Positions 46,320-55,108 of a stretch of DNA of 64,000 nt are shown piece after piece. Source of the stretch: Erythrobacter sp. UBA1916. Lineage in GTDB: Bacteria; Pseudomonadota; Alphaproteobacteria; Sphingomonadales; Sphingomonadaceae. Both the position numbers and the translations under genes were made by a program. The notes below the pieces were generated by a model, which saw only the letters and a program-made list of their open reading frames with translations, did no database searches and had not been told where the DNA came from. Every line of letters starts with the position of its first letter. Positions within the stretch are counted from its first letter, which is position 1. Location: contig DDFY01000010.1 in NCBI GenBank assembly GCA_002337385.1, positions 32,131 to 96,130 of the forward strand, in the 5' to 3' direction.

Positions 46320-47407
46320 CCCGCTCCTATCGCCCCGCCGACCTCCATGCCGCCGGAGCCGATACCCCGCTCGAACTCGCAGCACACGGCTTCTTCTGGA
46401 CCGGCGGCGAGCTGATCGACCACCCGGCGGCGGGCAAGGCCATGCGCGGGCAGCAATATGTCGAGTACTGGATTCCACGCGAGCTGACGCACGACCTGCC
46501 CATCGTGATGATCCACGGCGGCGGCGGTCAGGGCACCGACTTCCTCGGCACCGCTGACGGGCGCGAAGGCTGGGTCCACTGGTTCGTGCGAAATGGCTGG
46601 GCGGTCTATCTGGTCGACCGCCCGCAGCATGGCCGCAGCCCATTCAACCCGGAGTTTCAGGGCGAAATGGGCAAGCCCGGCCCGACCGTGTTTCTAGAAC
46701 GGCTGTTCACCCGCCCCGGCACCTTCGACGACAACTATCCGCAGGCCAAGCTGCACAGCCAGTGGCCGGGCGATGGCACGCTTGATGATCCCGCTTTCCT
46801 GTCGTTCCTCGCCGGGACCGGCCCCACACTCGCCGACCAAGCGCAAAGCCAGATCGACGCCCAGCGCGCCGGGGCCGAGCTGCTCGACCTGATCGGCCCG
46901 GCGGTGCTGCTCACCCATTCCGCCGGTGGCCCTCCGGGCTGGCTGATCGCCGACGCGCGGCCTGAGCTGGTGCGTGCCGTGATCGCGGTCGAGCCGCTGG
47001 GCCCGCCATTCGCGGCGATCAGCGGCGCGCTGCCCTATGGCATTACCCATGCCCCGCTCACCTTCGACCCGCCGCTGGCCGAGGGCGAGTTTCCGGGCAG
47101 CGCCAACCAGCCCTCGCCGGGAGAAGGGCTCGTCGCCTACAAGGTGCAGGCCGAACCCGCACGCCGACTGCCCAATCTGGCGCGGATGCCGATCGTCGTC
47201 GTCACCGCCGAGGCGAGCTGGATGGCGGGCGACAACCACGCCATGGTCCACTTCCTCGCGCAGGCCGGGTGCCGGGTCGAGCACCTCAGGCTCGAAGAGC
47301 ACGGCATCCACGGCAACGGCCACGCCATGCAGCTCGAACGCAACAGCGACGAGATTGCCGCCCTCCTTTCGCACTGGTTGGGCGATCAGGACTTGACAGA
47401 TCATTAG
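46316..47407 (+). CDS. Alpha/beta hydrolase (esterase-like)
   Basis: A 363-residue cytoplasmic hydrolase. Oxyanion-type IHGGGGQG, the nucleophile in THSAGG (Ser202, a variant of GxSxG), VDRPQHGRSPF and a late catalytic His in GIHGNGH are seen. TTG 46316, overlapping the previous stop (TTGA), is the only fitting start. The pattern resembles esterases that act on aromatic or secondary esters. The operon pairing with a monooxygenase suggests it cleaves an ester or ring-opening product. Confidence 0.83.
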   Translation: MTRSYRPADLHAAGADTPLELAAHGFFWTGGELIDHPAAGKAMRGQQYVEYWIPRELTHDLPIVMIHGGGGQGTDFLGTADGREGWVHWFVRNGWAVYLVDRPQHGRSPFNPEFQGEMGKPGPTVFLERLFTRPGTFDDNYPQAKLHSQWPGDGTLDDPAFLSFLAGTGPTLADQAQSQIDAQRAGAELLDLIGPAVLLTHSAGGPPGWLIADARPELVRAVIAVEPLGPPFAAISGALPYGITHAPLTFDPPLAEGEFPGSANQPSPGEGLVAYKVQAEPARRLPNLARMPIVVVTAEASWMAGDNHAMVHFLAQAGCRVEHLRLEEHGIHGNGHAMQLERNSDEIAALLSHWLGDQDLTDH

Positions 47408-47421
47408 TTTTTGTAACTAAT
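47393..47421 (+). promoter_or_regulatory. Possible sigma70-type promoter ahead of PQQ-2
   Basis: A perfect TTGACA (47393-47398) overlaps the end of the hydrolase gene; 17 bases later lies ACTAAT (47416-47421). The start codon of PQQ-2 is 32 bp further on. The -10 is imperfect, so this is tentative. Confidence 0.35.
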
Positions 47422-47452
47422 TCATCACAGACATTATATTTGGGATGGGTGG

Positions 47453-49417
47453 ATGCGAATTCTTATCAAGTCGCTGGTTACGGCGAGCGTGTTCGTGGGG
47501 CTGGCTGCGGTTCAGGCGCAGGAGCCCCTGCCCGCGATATCGCAGGAATATGCCCCGGGTGACTGGCCGCTCTATGCCCGCGACCATTCGGGCCAGCGCT
47601 ATGTCCCGCTCGACCAGATCTCGCGCGAAACCGTTGGCCAGTTAGAGCGGGCGTGGGAATTCCAGCTGCGCCCGGAAGGCGGCGGTTCGATCATGGCGGG
47701 CACGGTGCCGCTGGTGATCGACGGTCGGATGTACCTGCCGACAGGCAATGCCGTCGTCGCGCTCGAAGCCGACACCGGCCGCGAAATCTGGCGCCACCAG
47801 GTCGAAGACGCCACGGTGCGCCGCGCCGTCACCTTCTGGCCCGGCGATGCTACGCACGGACCGCGGGTGTTCTATTCGACCGGAAACGCATTGGTCGCGC
47901 TCAACGCCTCGGACGGGAAACTGGCAACCGGCTTCGGCGATAACGGCGTGGCTCCGTTCGAGGGTGCCAGCTATTTCTACCCGCCCAGCGTCTTCCGCGA
48001 TACGCTGGTGATCGGTGCCTTCACGCCCGAGCTGGACAAGGGGCCGGACGGTGACACCCGCGCCTTCGATGCCGTTACCGGCGAATTCAAATGGGCCTTC
48101 AACACCATCCCGCATCCGGGCGAGTTCGGCCACGAAACCTGGCTTGACGATGGCTGGGAGGATCGCCCCGGCGCGAACATGTGGGTCTGGTACACCACCG
48201 CCGATATCGAGACCAACACGCTCTATATGACTCTCGGCAGCCCCGGCCAGAACTACTGGGGCGGCGACCGCCCGGGCGACAACCTGTTCGCCAACTCCCT
48301 CGTCGCGGTCGACATCGATACGGGCGAGTACAAGTGGCACTTCCAGGCGATCCACCACGAGCTGTGGGACTGGGACTTGCCCGCCCCGCCCGTGCTGGTC
48401 GACGTGGTGAAGGACGGCACCCCGATCAAGGCACTGGCGCTGACCGGCAAGAACGGCCTGATGTATATCCTCGATCGCAACACCGGCGAACCGGTCCACG
48501 GCGTGCGCGAACAGCTCGTCGGGCGCGGCGATGTGCCGGGCGAATGGTATTCCCCAACGCAGCCGATGCCGGTCAAGCCTGAGCCGCTGCAGCGCATGTG
48601 GTGGAGCCCCGATGATGTGGTCACAGCGGAAGATACCAACGAGGAACACGCCGCCGCCTGCCGCGCCCTGCTCGACAGCTACGGCGGCCAGTTCTTCAAT
48701 TCCGGGCCGTTCACCCCGTTCTTCCTGCATAAGGAGGGCGATCCGCCGCGTGGCTCGATCAACATGCCGCACAATGGCGGTTCGGTCTGGGGCGGCAGCG
48801 CGGCCGACCCCACCACCGGCTATGTCTACGTCAACATCACCGAGGGCGGCTCGATCGGCTGGATCGAGGAACGCGACCCCGAAGGCAACTATGGCAACGG
48901 GACGCGCGGTTCGACCCAGCCCTATGACCGTGGCAGCCTGATCGGACCGGGTGCCTATTCAGGCTTCAACGCCAGCTTCAAGGATGAGGACGGCCGCAGC
49001 GTGAGGTTGCCCTGCATCCGTCCGCCGTGGGGCCGGATGATCGCGGTGGATGCCAACACGGGTGAAATCGCCTGGGCCAGCACGCTCGGCACCACCCCGC
49101 AACTGCCCGAGGGCCGACGTGACACCGGCGCCAACAACTCATTCGGCGGGGCGACGGTCACCGCTGGCGGGCTGGTCTTCATCGGCGCCACCAGCGACGG
49201 AATTTTCCGCGCTTTCGACAGCCGTACTGGCGAACTCGTGTGGAGCGAACAGCTCGACTATGCTGCGCAAACGATCCCGATGAGCTATCTCGGCAAGGAT
49301 AATCGGCAATATCTCGCGGTGGTCGCCACCGGCAACACGGGTAAGCTGGTGCTTGACGAAAACGGTGCTCCGGCCAATGCCGAAAGCGTGATCGTCTGGG
49401 CTCTGCCGAAAGATTAG
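47453..49417 (+). CDS. PQQ-dependent dehydrogenase, glucose-dehydrogenase-like (PQQ-2)
   Basis: A 654-residue exported quinoprotein: a signal peptide (about 1-22, AAVQA-QE), then a propeller with repeats of the AxDxxTGxxxW type (VVALEADTGREIW, AVDIDTGEYKWHF). The motif HHELWDWDLP (HH at 301-302, D at 306 and 308) is that of the membrane-type glucose/polyol dehydrogenases. No CXXCH and no vicinal Cys pair are seen, and there is no membrane domain, so electrons must go to a separate partner. It is followed by the exported VOC gene 10 bp later. Confidence 0.92.
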   Translation: MRILIKSLVTASVFVGLAAVQAQEPLPAISQEYAPGDWPLYARDHSGQRYVPLDQISRETVGQLERAWEFQLRPEGGGSIMAGTVPLVIDGRMYLPTGNAVVALEADTGREIWRHQVEDATVRRAVTFWPGDATHGPRVFYSTGNALVALNASDGKLATGFGDNGVAPFEGASYFYPPSVFRDTLVIGAFTPELDKGPDGDTRAFDAVTGEFKWAFNTIPHPGEFGHETWLDDGWEDRPGANMWVWYTTADIETNTLYMTLGSPGQNYWGGDRPGDNLFANSLVAVDIDTGEYKWHFQAIHHELWDWDLPAPPVLVDVVKDGTPIKALALTGKNGLMYILDRNTGEPVHGVREQLVGRGDVPGEWYSPTQPMPVKPEPLQRMWWSPDDVVTAEDTNEEHAAACRALLDSYGGQFFNSGPFTPFFLHKEGDPPRGSINMPHNGGSVWGGSAADPTTGYVYVNITEGGSIGWIEERDPEGNYGNGTRGSTQPYDRGSLIGPGAYSGFNASFKDEDGRSVRLPCIRPPWGRMIAVDANTGEIAWASTLGTTPQLPEGRRDTGANNSFGGATVTAGGLVFIGATSDGIFRAFDSRTGELVWSEQLDYAAQTIPMSYLGKDNRQYLAVVATGNTGKLVLDENGAPANAESVIVWALPKD

Positions 49418-49427
49418 GAGAGGAACA

Positions 49428-50411
49428 ATGCACAAGATCCTGCTGGGCGTGGCCGCGCTCGCGCTCGTGGCTAGCGGTGCCACGGCGCAAGATACGGGCG
49501 TCGTCACCACCCCCGAAGGCGCGGTGCTCGATACCGACCCCGACCTTGCCTACAAACCCGGCGAGTTGAGCGAGGCCCAGCTGGACGCCAGCAATGCCGC
49601 GCTGTTCACCGCCGACGGCATGAACGTATTCCGCCGCTTCCCGCGGGGCCTCACCGATCAGATGGTGGCGTTCTACACCGAGGCTCTGGCCTTGCGCTCG
49701 CTGAACCCGATCCAGCTTACCAGCACCCAGCAGATGATCCTTACCGGGGTCGGTTCGATGCAGATCAAGCTTTCGGCGGGGCAGCAGGGCGACCGGCTGT
49801 ATAACCTCGAGGGCGGCTATGCCGGCGGCACGGGAATCCGGTTCCTGCTGCTGCGCTATCCCGATGCCGAGCTGGTGCGCCAGCGCTTCGTGGACGCAGG
49901 CTTCGAGGCACCCGAATTCGTCGAGCGCCCCGACGGCGTGGCGCAAGCGCTGGTCAGCGATCCGGCGGGGCTCGACATCGTGCTTCTGGCAACTCCCGAC
50001 GCGCTCGACCATTCCGACGATGGCGTCGGGGTTGGCATCCATGTCTCGAATATCGAGGAAAGCCGCGCGTTTTATCGCGACTTCGTGGGGCTGGAGGAGC
50101 TGCCCGCCTACGAGGCACCCATGCTTGGCACCACCATCTATCCCTATGCCCATGGCGAGACGATGCTGCTGCTTTACAAGATGGGTGACAACCTGCCCGC
50201 CGACACCGGCTCGTCCGGCATCCAGTACGTTGTCAGCGATGCGGCTCTGGTCGATGCCCGCGGCAAGCATCGCGGGATTGCGGTGGAGACGCCGCTCAAT
50301 CGCCTGACCGGCTTCGGCCTCACCACGGTCTGGCTGAACGATCCGGACGGGGTCACCAACTACTTCGCCCAGACCAGCGCCTCGACACCGCCGATAACGC
50401 CTGCAGACTGA
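49428..50411 (+). CDS. Exported VOC (glyoxalase/dioxygenase-fold) protein
   Basis: A 327-residue protein with a signal peptide (VAALALVASGATAQ). Two VOC-type repeats are seen: VRQRFVDAGFEAPEF after a first half and HVSNIEESRAFYRDFVGLEEL with FGLTTVWLNDPDGVTNYFAQ in the second. VOC metal enzymes are usually cytoplasmic; an exported one beside a PQQ dehydrogenase is unusual. It may bind metal, but no ligand triad was assigned. It is coupled by spacing to PQQ-2 and ends at a terminator. Confidence 0.85.
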   Translation: MHKILLGVAALALVASGATAQDTGVVTTPEGAVLDTDPDLAYKPGELSEAQLDASNAALFTADGMNVFRRFPRGLTDQMVAFYTEALALRSLNPIQLTSTQQMILTGVGSMQIKLSAGQQGDRLYNLEGGYAGGTGIRFLLLRYPDAELVRQRFVDAGFEAPEFVERPDGVAQALVSDPAGLDIVLLATPDALDHSDDGVGVGIHVSNIEESRAFYRDFVGLEELPAYEAPMLGTTIYPYAHGETMLLLYKMGDNLPADTGSSGIQYVVSDAALVDARGKHRGIAVETPLNRLTGFGLTTVWLNDPDGVTNYFAQTSASTPPITPAD

Positions 50412-50416
50412 TCATG

Positions 50417-50455
50417 AAAAGGGCCGGAAAGAGCATTTGCTCCCCGGCCCTTTTT
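50417..50455. terminator. Bidirectional rho-independent terminator
   Basis: AAAAGGGCCGG (50417-50427) pairs with CCGGCCCTTTTT (50444-50455). On the plus strand it ends the PQQ-2/VOC unit; on the minus strand it ends the cytochrome c gene, which stops 22 bp away. Confidence 0.88.
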
Positions 50456-50476
50456 CAATGCAATGGAGTGCAGCGC

Positions 50477-50872
50477 CTACTTCTTGACCTGCATGATGTA
50501 GGTCGCGAGCTGCTCGATCTGCCCCTCGTCGATCATCCCGCCGAAGCTCGGCATGGCGCCCTGGCCGTTGTTGACCATGTTGACGATGTAGCCCTTGTCG
50601 AGCCCCTCGTTGCCGTCGAATTCGGGGCCGATGTGGCCGGTCCCGCCAGCTTCCGACAGCGCATGGCAGGCGCCGCAGCTGAACTGGCTGAACAGCGCCT
50701 TGCTTTCGGCCATCTGATCGGCGGTCAGCGGGGCATCGGCGGGGGCCTGATCGCCCGCTTCCTCGGTCGGCATGGCCAACGCGCCGATGGCAGGCACGGC
50801 CAGCGCGCCAAGCCCAATCGCCGCGATGCCAGCGCGGGTCAGTTTGCCAAACGCGGTCATGTCGAAAACCAT
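50477..50872 (-). CDS. Small class-I c-type cytochrome
   Basis: A 131-residue periplasmic cytochrome. An N-terminal hydrophobic segment (about 14-33) is a signal or anchor. The heme site is CGACH (66-70), with a likely axial Met107 in GAMPSFGG. The Pro/Gly-rich layout resembles cytochromes c551/c552. GGAAGGAT precedes ATG 50872. It is the obvious soluble electron carrier for the PQQ enzymes nearby, convergent with PQQ-2/VOC and divergent from the next operon. Confidence 0.92.
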   Translation of the reverse strand: MVFDMTAFGKLTRAGIAAIGLGALAVPAIGALAMPTEEAGDQAPADAPLTADQMAESKALFSQFSCGACHALSEAGGTGHIGPEFDGNEGLDKGYIVNMVNNGQGAMPSFGGMIDEGQIEQLATYIMQVKK

Positions 50873-51058
50873 AGGTCAGTATCCTTCCAGAACATAATTA
50901 TCACGCGAGTTATAATAGCAACCGCGTCCTCTTTAAACCTGCTATGGACATCGCAAGCTTTATGGGAGATTTACGCAGCAGCGCTTGACGGAATAAAACA
51001 GACATTGTCAACGTCAGGTGTCAGGTTGGCGGCAGCTTGAGAGGATAAAAACGTTTCC

Positions 51059-51571
51059 ATGACCAAATTTTTGCCTTTGCGGACAAGCCGCATCGCCCTC
51101 TTCCCGCTGCTGGCTCTGGCCGCCTGCTCCAACGAGCCCACCCATGCCGACCTGCCCTATGGCACCGTCCAGCAAATGATGGTGAACGAGGTTCAGCCGA
51201 CGGCCGAGATCTACTGGGGGGCGGTCAAGTTCGAAAGCCGGCTCGAGCCTGACGGATCGGTGGTCGAGGAGGAATTCGAGCCCAAGACCGAAGAGGAATG
51301 GACCGAAGTTGCCGACGCCGCGCACAAGCTTCAGGACTTCGCCGCCGAACTGCAGACCGAAGGCTATGCCAATGATCGCGGCGAAGACTGGCTGGTCTTT
51401 GCCGATGGTCTCGCGAAAGCGGCCAAGCAGGCCGAGGACGCCGCGCTGGCGAAGGACCCCGACGCCGTGTTTGAAGAGGGCGGCACCGTCTACAACGTGT
51501 GCTCGGCCTGCCACCAGATGTATCCTCCCGCCCAGCTAGAGACGGCTGCGGGCGATGCCCAGGTCTCCTGA
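51059..51571 (+). CDS. Cytochrome c'/c556-like lipoprotein
   Basis: A 170-residue protein with a lipobox (LLALAACS, Cys23). The mature part is mostly helical (TEVADAAHKLQDFAAELQTEG), and the only heme motif, CSACH, is near the C-terminus (148-152): the arrangement of four-helix cytochromes c' and c556. Its 3' end overlaps the HupE-like gene by 17 bp. GAGAGGAT lies just upstream. TTGTCAAC is present 47 bp before the start. Confidence 0.85.
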   Translation: MTKFLPLRTSRIALFPLLALAACSNEPTHADLPYGTVQQMMVNEVQPTAEIYWGAVKFESRLEPDGSVVEEEFEPKTEEEWTEVADAAHKLQDFAAELQTEGYANDRGEDWLVFADGLAKAAKQAEDAALAKDPDAVFEEGGTVYNVCSACHQMYPPAQLETAAGDAQVS

Positions 51572-52265
51572 ACGGGCCTCTGCCGCGCCGCTGGCCGCGC
51601 TGGCGACACTTACGCTGGTTGCGCTGATGCTGGCCGAGCCAGCGCTCGCGCATGACGTAGCGGAAGGTGACAAGGCCTTCGTCCAGTCGATCGACGGACC
51701 TGCGCCAATCCCGTTCCTCTATCTCGGCGCCAAGCACATGGTGACGGGATACGACCACATCGCCTTCCTTGTCGGCGTGGTGTTCTTCCTGCGGCGACTG
51801 AAGGACGTGGTGCTTTACGTCTCGATGTTCACCATCGGCCATTCGCTAACATTGCTGGGCGGCGTGCTGCTGGGGATCGGCGGCAATGCGCATATCATCG
51901 ATGCGATTATCGGCCTCTCGGTGATCTACAAAGGCGTGGAGAACCTCGGCGGGTTTGCCCGGCTTGGTCTGAATTTCGACACCCGCATCGCGGTGCTGGT
52001 GTTCGGCCTGTTCCATGGCCTGGGCCTCGCCACCAAGGTGCTGGACCTCGACATGTCCTCAAATGGCCGGCTCATCAACCTGATCTCATTCAATATCGGG
52101 GTTGAACTCGGACAGGTTCTCGTGCTCACATTCGTGGTGCTGCTGCTTGGCATCTGGCGTGACCGTCCGGGCTTCGCCGCCTTCGCCAAAGTCGCCAACG
52201 TAGCGCTGATCTGCGTCGGCCTCGCTCTCACTTTCGTACAATTATCAGGATACTTCTCGTCATGA
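51555..52265 (+). CDS. HupE/UreJ-like membrane transporter
   Basis: A 236-residue integral membrane protein: a signal-like first helix, then about six helices. The family motif GAKHMVTGYDHIAFLVG (His61, Asp67, His68), TIGHSLTLL and FHGLGLATKV are clear. HupE/UreJ proteins handle nickel in hydrogenase and urease systems, but this subgroup occurs without those enzymes, so another divalent ion such as copper or cobalt is possible. It overlaps both neighbours in the operon. Confidence 0.88.
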   Translation: MPRSPERASAAPLAALATLTLVALMLAEPALAHDVAEGDKAFVQSIDGPAPIPFLYLGAKHMVTGYDHIAFLVGVVFFLRRLKDVVLYVSMFTIGHSLTLLGGVLLGIGGNAHIIDAIIGLSVIYKGVENLGGFARLGLNFDTRIAVLVFGLFHGLGLATKVLDLDMSSNGRLINLISFNIGVELGQVLVLTFVVLLLGIWRDRPGFAAFAKVANVALICVGLALTFVQLSGYFSS

Positions 52266-52924
52266 CCCAAACCGCCGCCAAGTCGAAACTCCCATGGATC
52301 ATCGTAATCCTGCTGGTGCTGGTTGGCGCCGTTGCGGTGCTGTTCGTCCTGCCTGCCGAGACCGGTTACGATCCCACCGGCGTGGGCGAGAAACTGGGCC
52401 TCACCGAGATTGCCGATCCGGTCGGCGAGGAAACGCTGCGCGGCAACGAGCGGATGGAAAAGCAGGAAGTTCTGGTCGTTTCCGACAGCGCCCCCGCCCC
52501 GCTCGACGGCGTGATCGACAGCTGGGAATATGAACTGGCCCCGTTCGAATCGGTCGAGTTCAAGTACACGATCCCCGAGGGTGCAACGATCGCCTTCAGC
52601 TGGCAGGCCACGGGCGAACTGCACTATGACATGCACGCCCACCCCTTCGACGGCGGCACCGCCATGACCGAGAGCTACGCCATTGGCGATGCCAGTGCGA
52701 TGACGGGCACCTACACCGCCCCGTTTAGCGGCATTCACGGCTGGTTCTGGCAGAACCGCAGCCTGGACAATGTCACCTTGCGGCTCGAGGCGAGCGGCGG
52801 AATGACAAACTCAACTATCTTCGCCGCCAATGCCGAGATCGACCGTCCGCTTGAAGGGGCAGACGCCGGGCCCGAGGGCACGGTTACGGGGCACGAGCTG
52901 CAAGCCGAGAGCACCGGGGAGTAA
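52262..52924 (+). CDS. Membrane-anchored periplasmic protein partnering the HupE-like permease
   Basis: A 220-residue protein with one N-terminal membrane helix (WIIVILLVLVGAVAVLFVL) and a periplasmic beta-rich domain. It holds HYDMHAH (His121, His125, His127), a possible metal site, and SGIHGWFWQN. Homologues are usually labelled transmembrane anchor protein; the function is unknown. Its ATG overlaps the HupE-like stop by 4 bp, so it likely works with that permease. Confidence 0.8.
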   Translation: MTQTAAKSKLPWIIVILLVLVGAVAVLFVLPAETGYDPTGVGEKLGLTEIADPVGEETLRGNERMEKQEVLVVSDSAPAPLDGVIDSWEYELAPFESVEFKYTIPEGATIAFSWQATGELHYDMHAHPFDGGTAMTESYAIGDASAMTGTYTAPFSGIHGWFWQNRSLDNVTLRLEASGGMTNSTIFAANAEIDRPLEGADAGPEGTVTGHELQAESTGE

Positions 52925-53076
52925 CACCCGGCCAATCAGCGCCAGACCGGCATTATTTCGGATTTTGTCAAACTCGATACCTTTTTGCCCCTTGTTGAAT
53001 GCCCCGTGAAGAGGCTAGGCAGGCGTTCGGGATCAGCCGAACACGGCTGCGCAGAACTGTGGGAGCAGGAAAGATT

Positions 53077-55029
53077 ATGGCAACCGAAACCAAGCCGGGC
53101 TGGCGCCGCGTACCGGGCTTCATGCTGGGCACAGCGCTGGCGCTCTCATTGGGTGCCTGTGCCACCGCGCCGGGCGAAAGCCTGAGCAGCACCCCGGTTT
53201 CGCTCGCCAATGTTGAATGGAGCGCCTACCTCGGCGACCCGGAATCGTCGCAATATTCGCCGCTCAACCAGGTGAATCGCGACAATGTCAGCCAGCTCGA
53301 AGTCGCGTGGGAATTCCCCACCGGCGAAGGCCAGCCCCCGCGTTTCAACCCGATCGTGGCGGGCGGACGGATGATCGTTCTGGCGGGCGACGGCAATCTC
53401 GTCGCGCTTGATCCGGCCAGTGGCACCGAATTGTGGCGCTCGAACATCGAGGGGCGCATCGGCGCGCGCGGCATCAACTACTGGGCCAGCGCTGACGGCA
53501 CCGAAGAACGCCTGATGGTCGAAAACGACGGTCGTCTGCGCGCGATCAACGCCAAGACGGGCGAATTCTTCGAGGATTTCGGCGAAGATGGCGGGGTCGA
53601 CCTGCGCAACATCCTGCGACCCGACGGCACCGCGCCCAACGGTCCGCTGATGAACGATAATCCGGGCCGCATCTACAAGGATACGATCATCCTGCCGCTG
53701 CCCGCCGGGCACTATGACTACGCCTCGTCTCCCGCCGACATTGGTGCCTATGATGTGCGCACGGGCGCGCTCAAATGGGTGTTCCATGTCGTCCCGCGCG
53801 AGGGCGAGTTCGGCTCCGACACATGGCCGACCAAGGACCGCGAGAAGTTCGGCGGCGTGCACAACTGGTCGGAGTTCTCAGTCGATGAGGAAACGGGCAT
53901 CGCCTATATCCCCACCGGCACCGCCCGCTACGATTTCTACGGCGGCAACCGCCCCGGCAACAACCTGTTCGCGAACTCGGTGTTGGCGCTCAATGCCGAA
54001 ACTGGCGAACGCATTTGCCACTTCCAGACCGTCCACCACGACCTGTGGGACTTCGACCTGCCGACCGCGCCCAAGCTGATGACGATTCGGCACGATGGCC
54101 AGGACGTGCCGATCCTTATCCAGCCAAGCAAGCAGGGCTTCCTGTTCGTGCTCGACCGCCGCGATTGCTCGCCAATCTGGCCGATCGACGAGGTGGCCGT
54201 GCCGCAGTCGGACGTGCCGGGGGAACACAGCTCGCCCACCCAGCCGGTCCCGACCTGGCCCGAACGCTACGGGCGCGATCACTTCGATGCCACGATGATC
54301 AACCCCTACCTTCCCGAGGAAGATCAGGCCAAGGTGCGCGAACAGCTCGCCACCGCGCGCAACGAGGGCTTGTTCACCCCGCCGAGCCTTGGCACCGGAT
54401 CGGTCTCACTGCCGGGCCACAATGGCGGCACCAACTGGGGCGGCGTTGCCAGCGACCCGGTGAGGAAGCGCGTCTATGTCGTCAGCCGCGAGCTGCCGCT
54501 GCTGCTAAACCTCATGCCTGACAAGCGCGAAAGCGCGCTGGAGGCCATGCCGAACAGCGATGATCCCGACGTGATGCCCTATCGCTGGCCGACCAACTTC
54601 TGGTTGCAGTCCAATGGTATGGTTCCGATCGAGCCGCCCTTCTCGCTGCTCACGGCTTACGACATGACCACCGGCGAGAAGCTCTACGAAGTGCCCAACG
54701 GCGAGATCCTAACGCTGGAAGAAAAGGGCATTACCGGCGTTGGCGCGCAGGCTCCGCGCGGTGGCCCCGTAGCAACCGCAGGCGGGCTAATCTTCGTCGG
54801 CACCGCGACCGATCGGGCCTTCCGCGCCCGCGATGCCGATACCGGTGAAGTGCTGTGGGAACACCGCTTCGATGCCGCGACCGAGGGCGTTCCGGCGATC
54901 TATTCGGTGAACGGGCGCGAGTACATCACGGTGCCGGTTGGCGGCGTGGGCCACTTCGCGGGCGGCCTTGGCCTGCCCGAGCCGGGGCCGAGCAAATACG
55001 TCACCTTCGCCCTGCCCGAGGGCCAGTGA
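53077..55029 (+). CDS. PQQ-dependent dehydrogenase lipoprotein, glucose-dehydrogenase-like (PQQ-3)
   Basis: A 650-residue quinoprotein with a lipobox (LSLGACAT, Cys28), so anchored in a membrane. The propeller has the motif HHDLWDFDLP (HH 320-321), NRPGNNLFANSVLALNAETG and PGHNGGTNWGG, close in layout to PQQ-2. No heme motif. ATG 53077 has AGGA about 10 bp upstream and opens the lipoprotein signal; an upstream frame adds 26 odd residues. TTGTCAAACT lies 103 bp before the start. It is followed 79 bp later by two paralogous exported proteins. Confidence 0.92.
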   Translation: MATETKPGWRRVPGFMLGTALALSLGACATAPGESLSSTPVSLANVEWSAYLGDPESSQYSPLNQVNRDNVSQLEVAWEFPTGEGQPPRFNPIVAGGRMIVLAGDGNLVALDPASGTELWRSNIEGRIGARGINYWASADGTEERLMVENDGRLRAINAKTGEFFEDFGEDGGVDLRNILRPDGTAPNGPLMNDNPGRIYKDTIILPLPAGHYDYASSPADIGAYDVRTGALKWVFHVVPREGEFGSDTWPTKDREKFGGVHNWSEFSVDEETGIAYIPTGTARYDFYGGNRPGNNLFANSVLALNAETGERICHFQTVHHDLWDFDLPTAPKLMTIRHDGQDVPILIQPSKQGFLFVLDRRDCSPIWPIDEVAVPQSDVPGEHSSPTQPVPTWPERYGRDHFDATMINPYLPEEDQAKVREQLATARNEGLFTPPSLGTGSVSLPGHNGGTNWGGVASDPVRKRVYVVSRELPLLLNLMPDKRESALEAMPNSDDPDVMPYRWPTNFWLQSNGMVPIEPPFSLLTAYDMTTGEKLYEVPNGEILTLEEKGITGVGAQAPRGGPVATAGGLIFVGTATDRAFRARDADTGEVLWEHRFDAATEGVPAIYSVNGREYITVPVGGVGHFAGGLGLPEPGPSKYVTFALPEGQ

Positions 55030-55108
55030 CGATGACGGGCAGCGGGGTGCTGCAGCGCTTGGCGCAGGCAGCAGCCCGCCCTGAACGCAAGACTGGGGGA
55101 GAGACGCA

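Noticed and set aside
51555..52265. Naming the HupE-like gene a nickel transporter
   Set aside because: No hydrogenase, urease or nickel gene is nearby, so the metal is left open.
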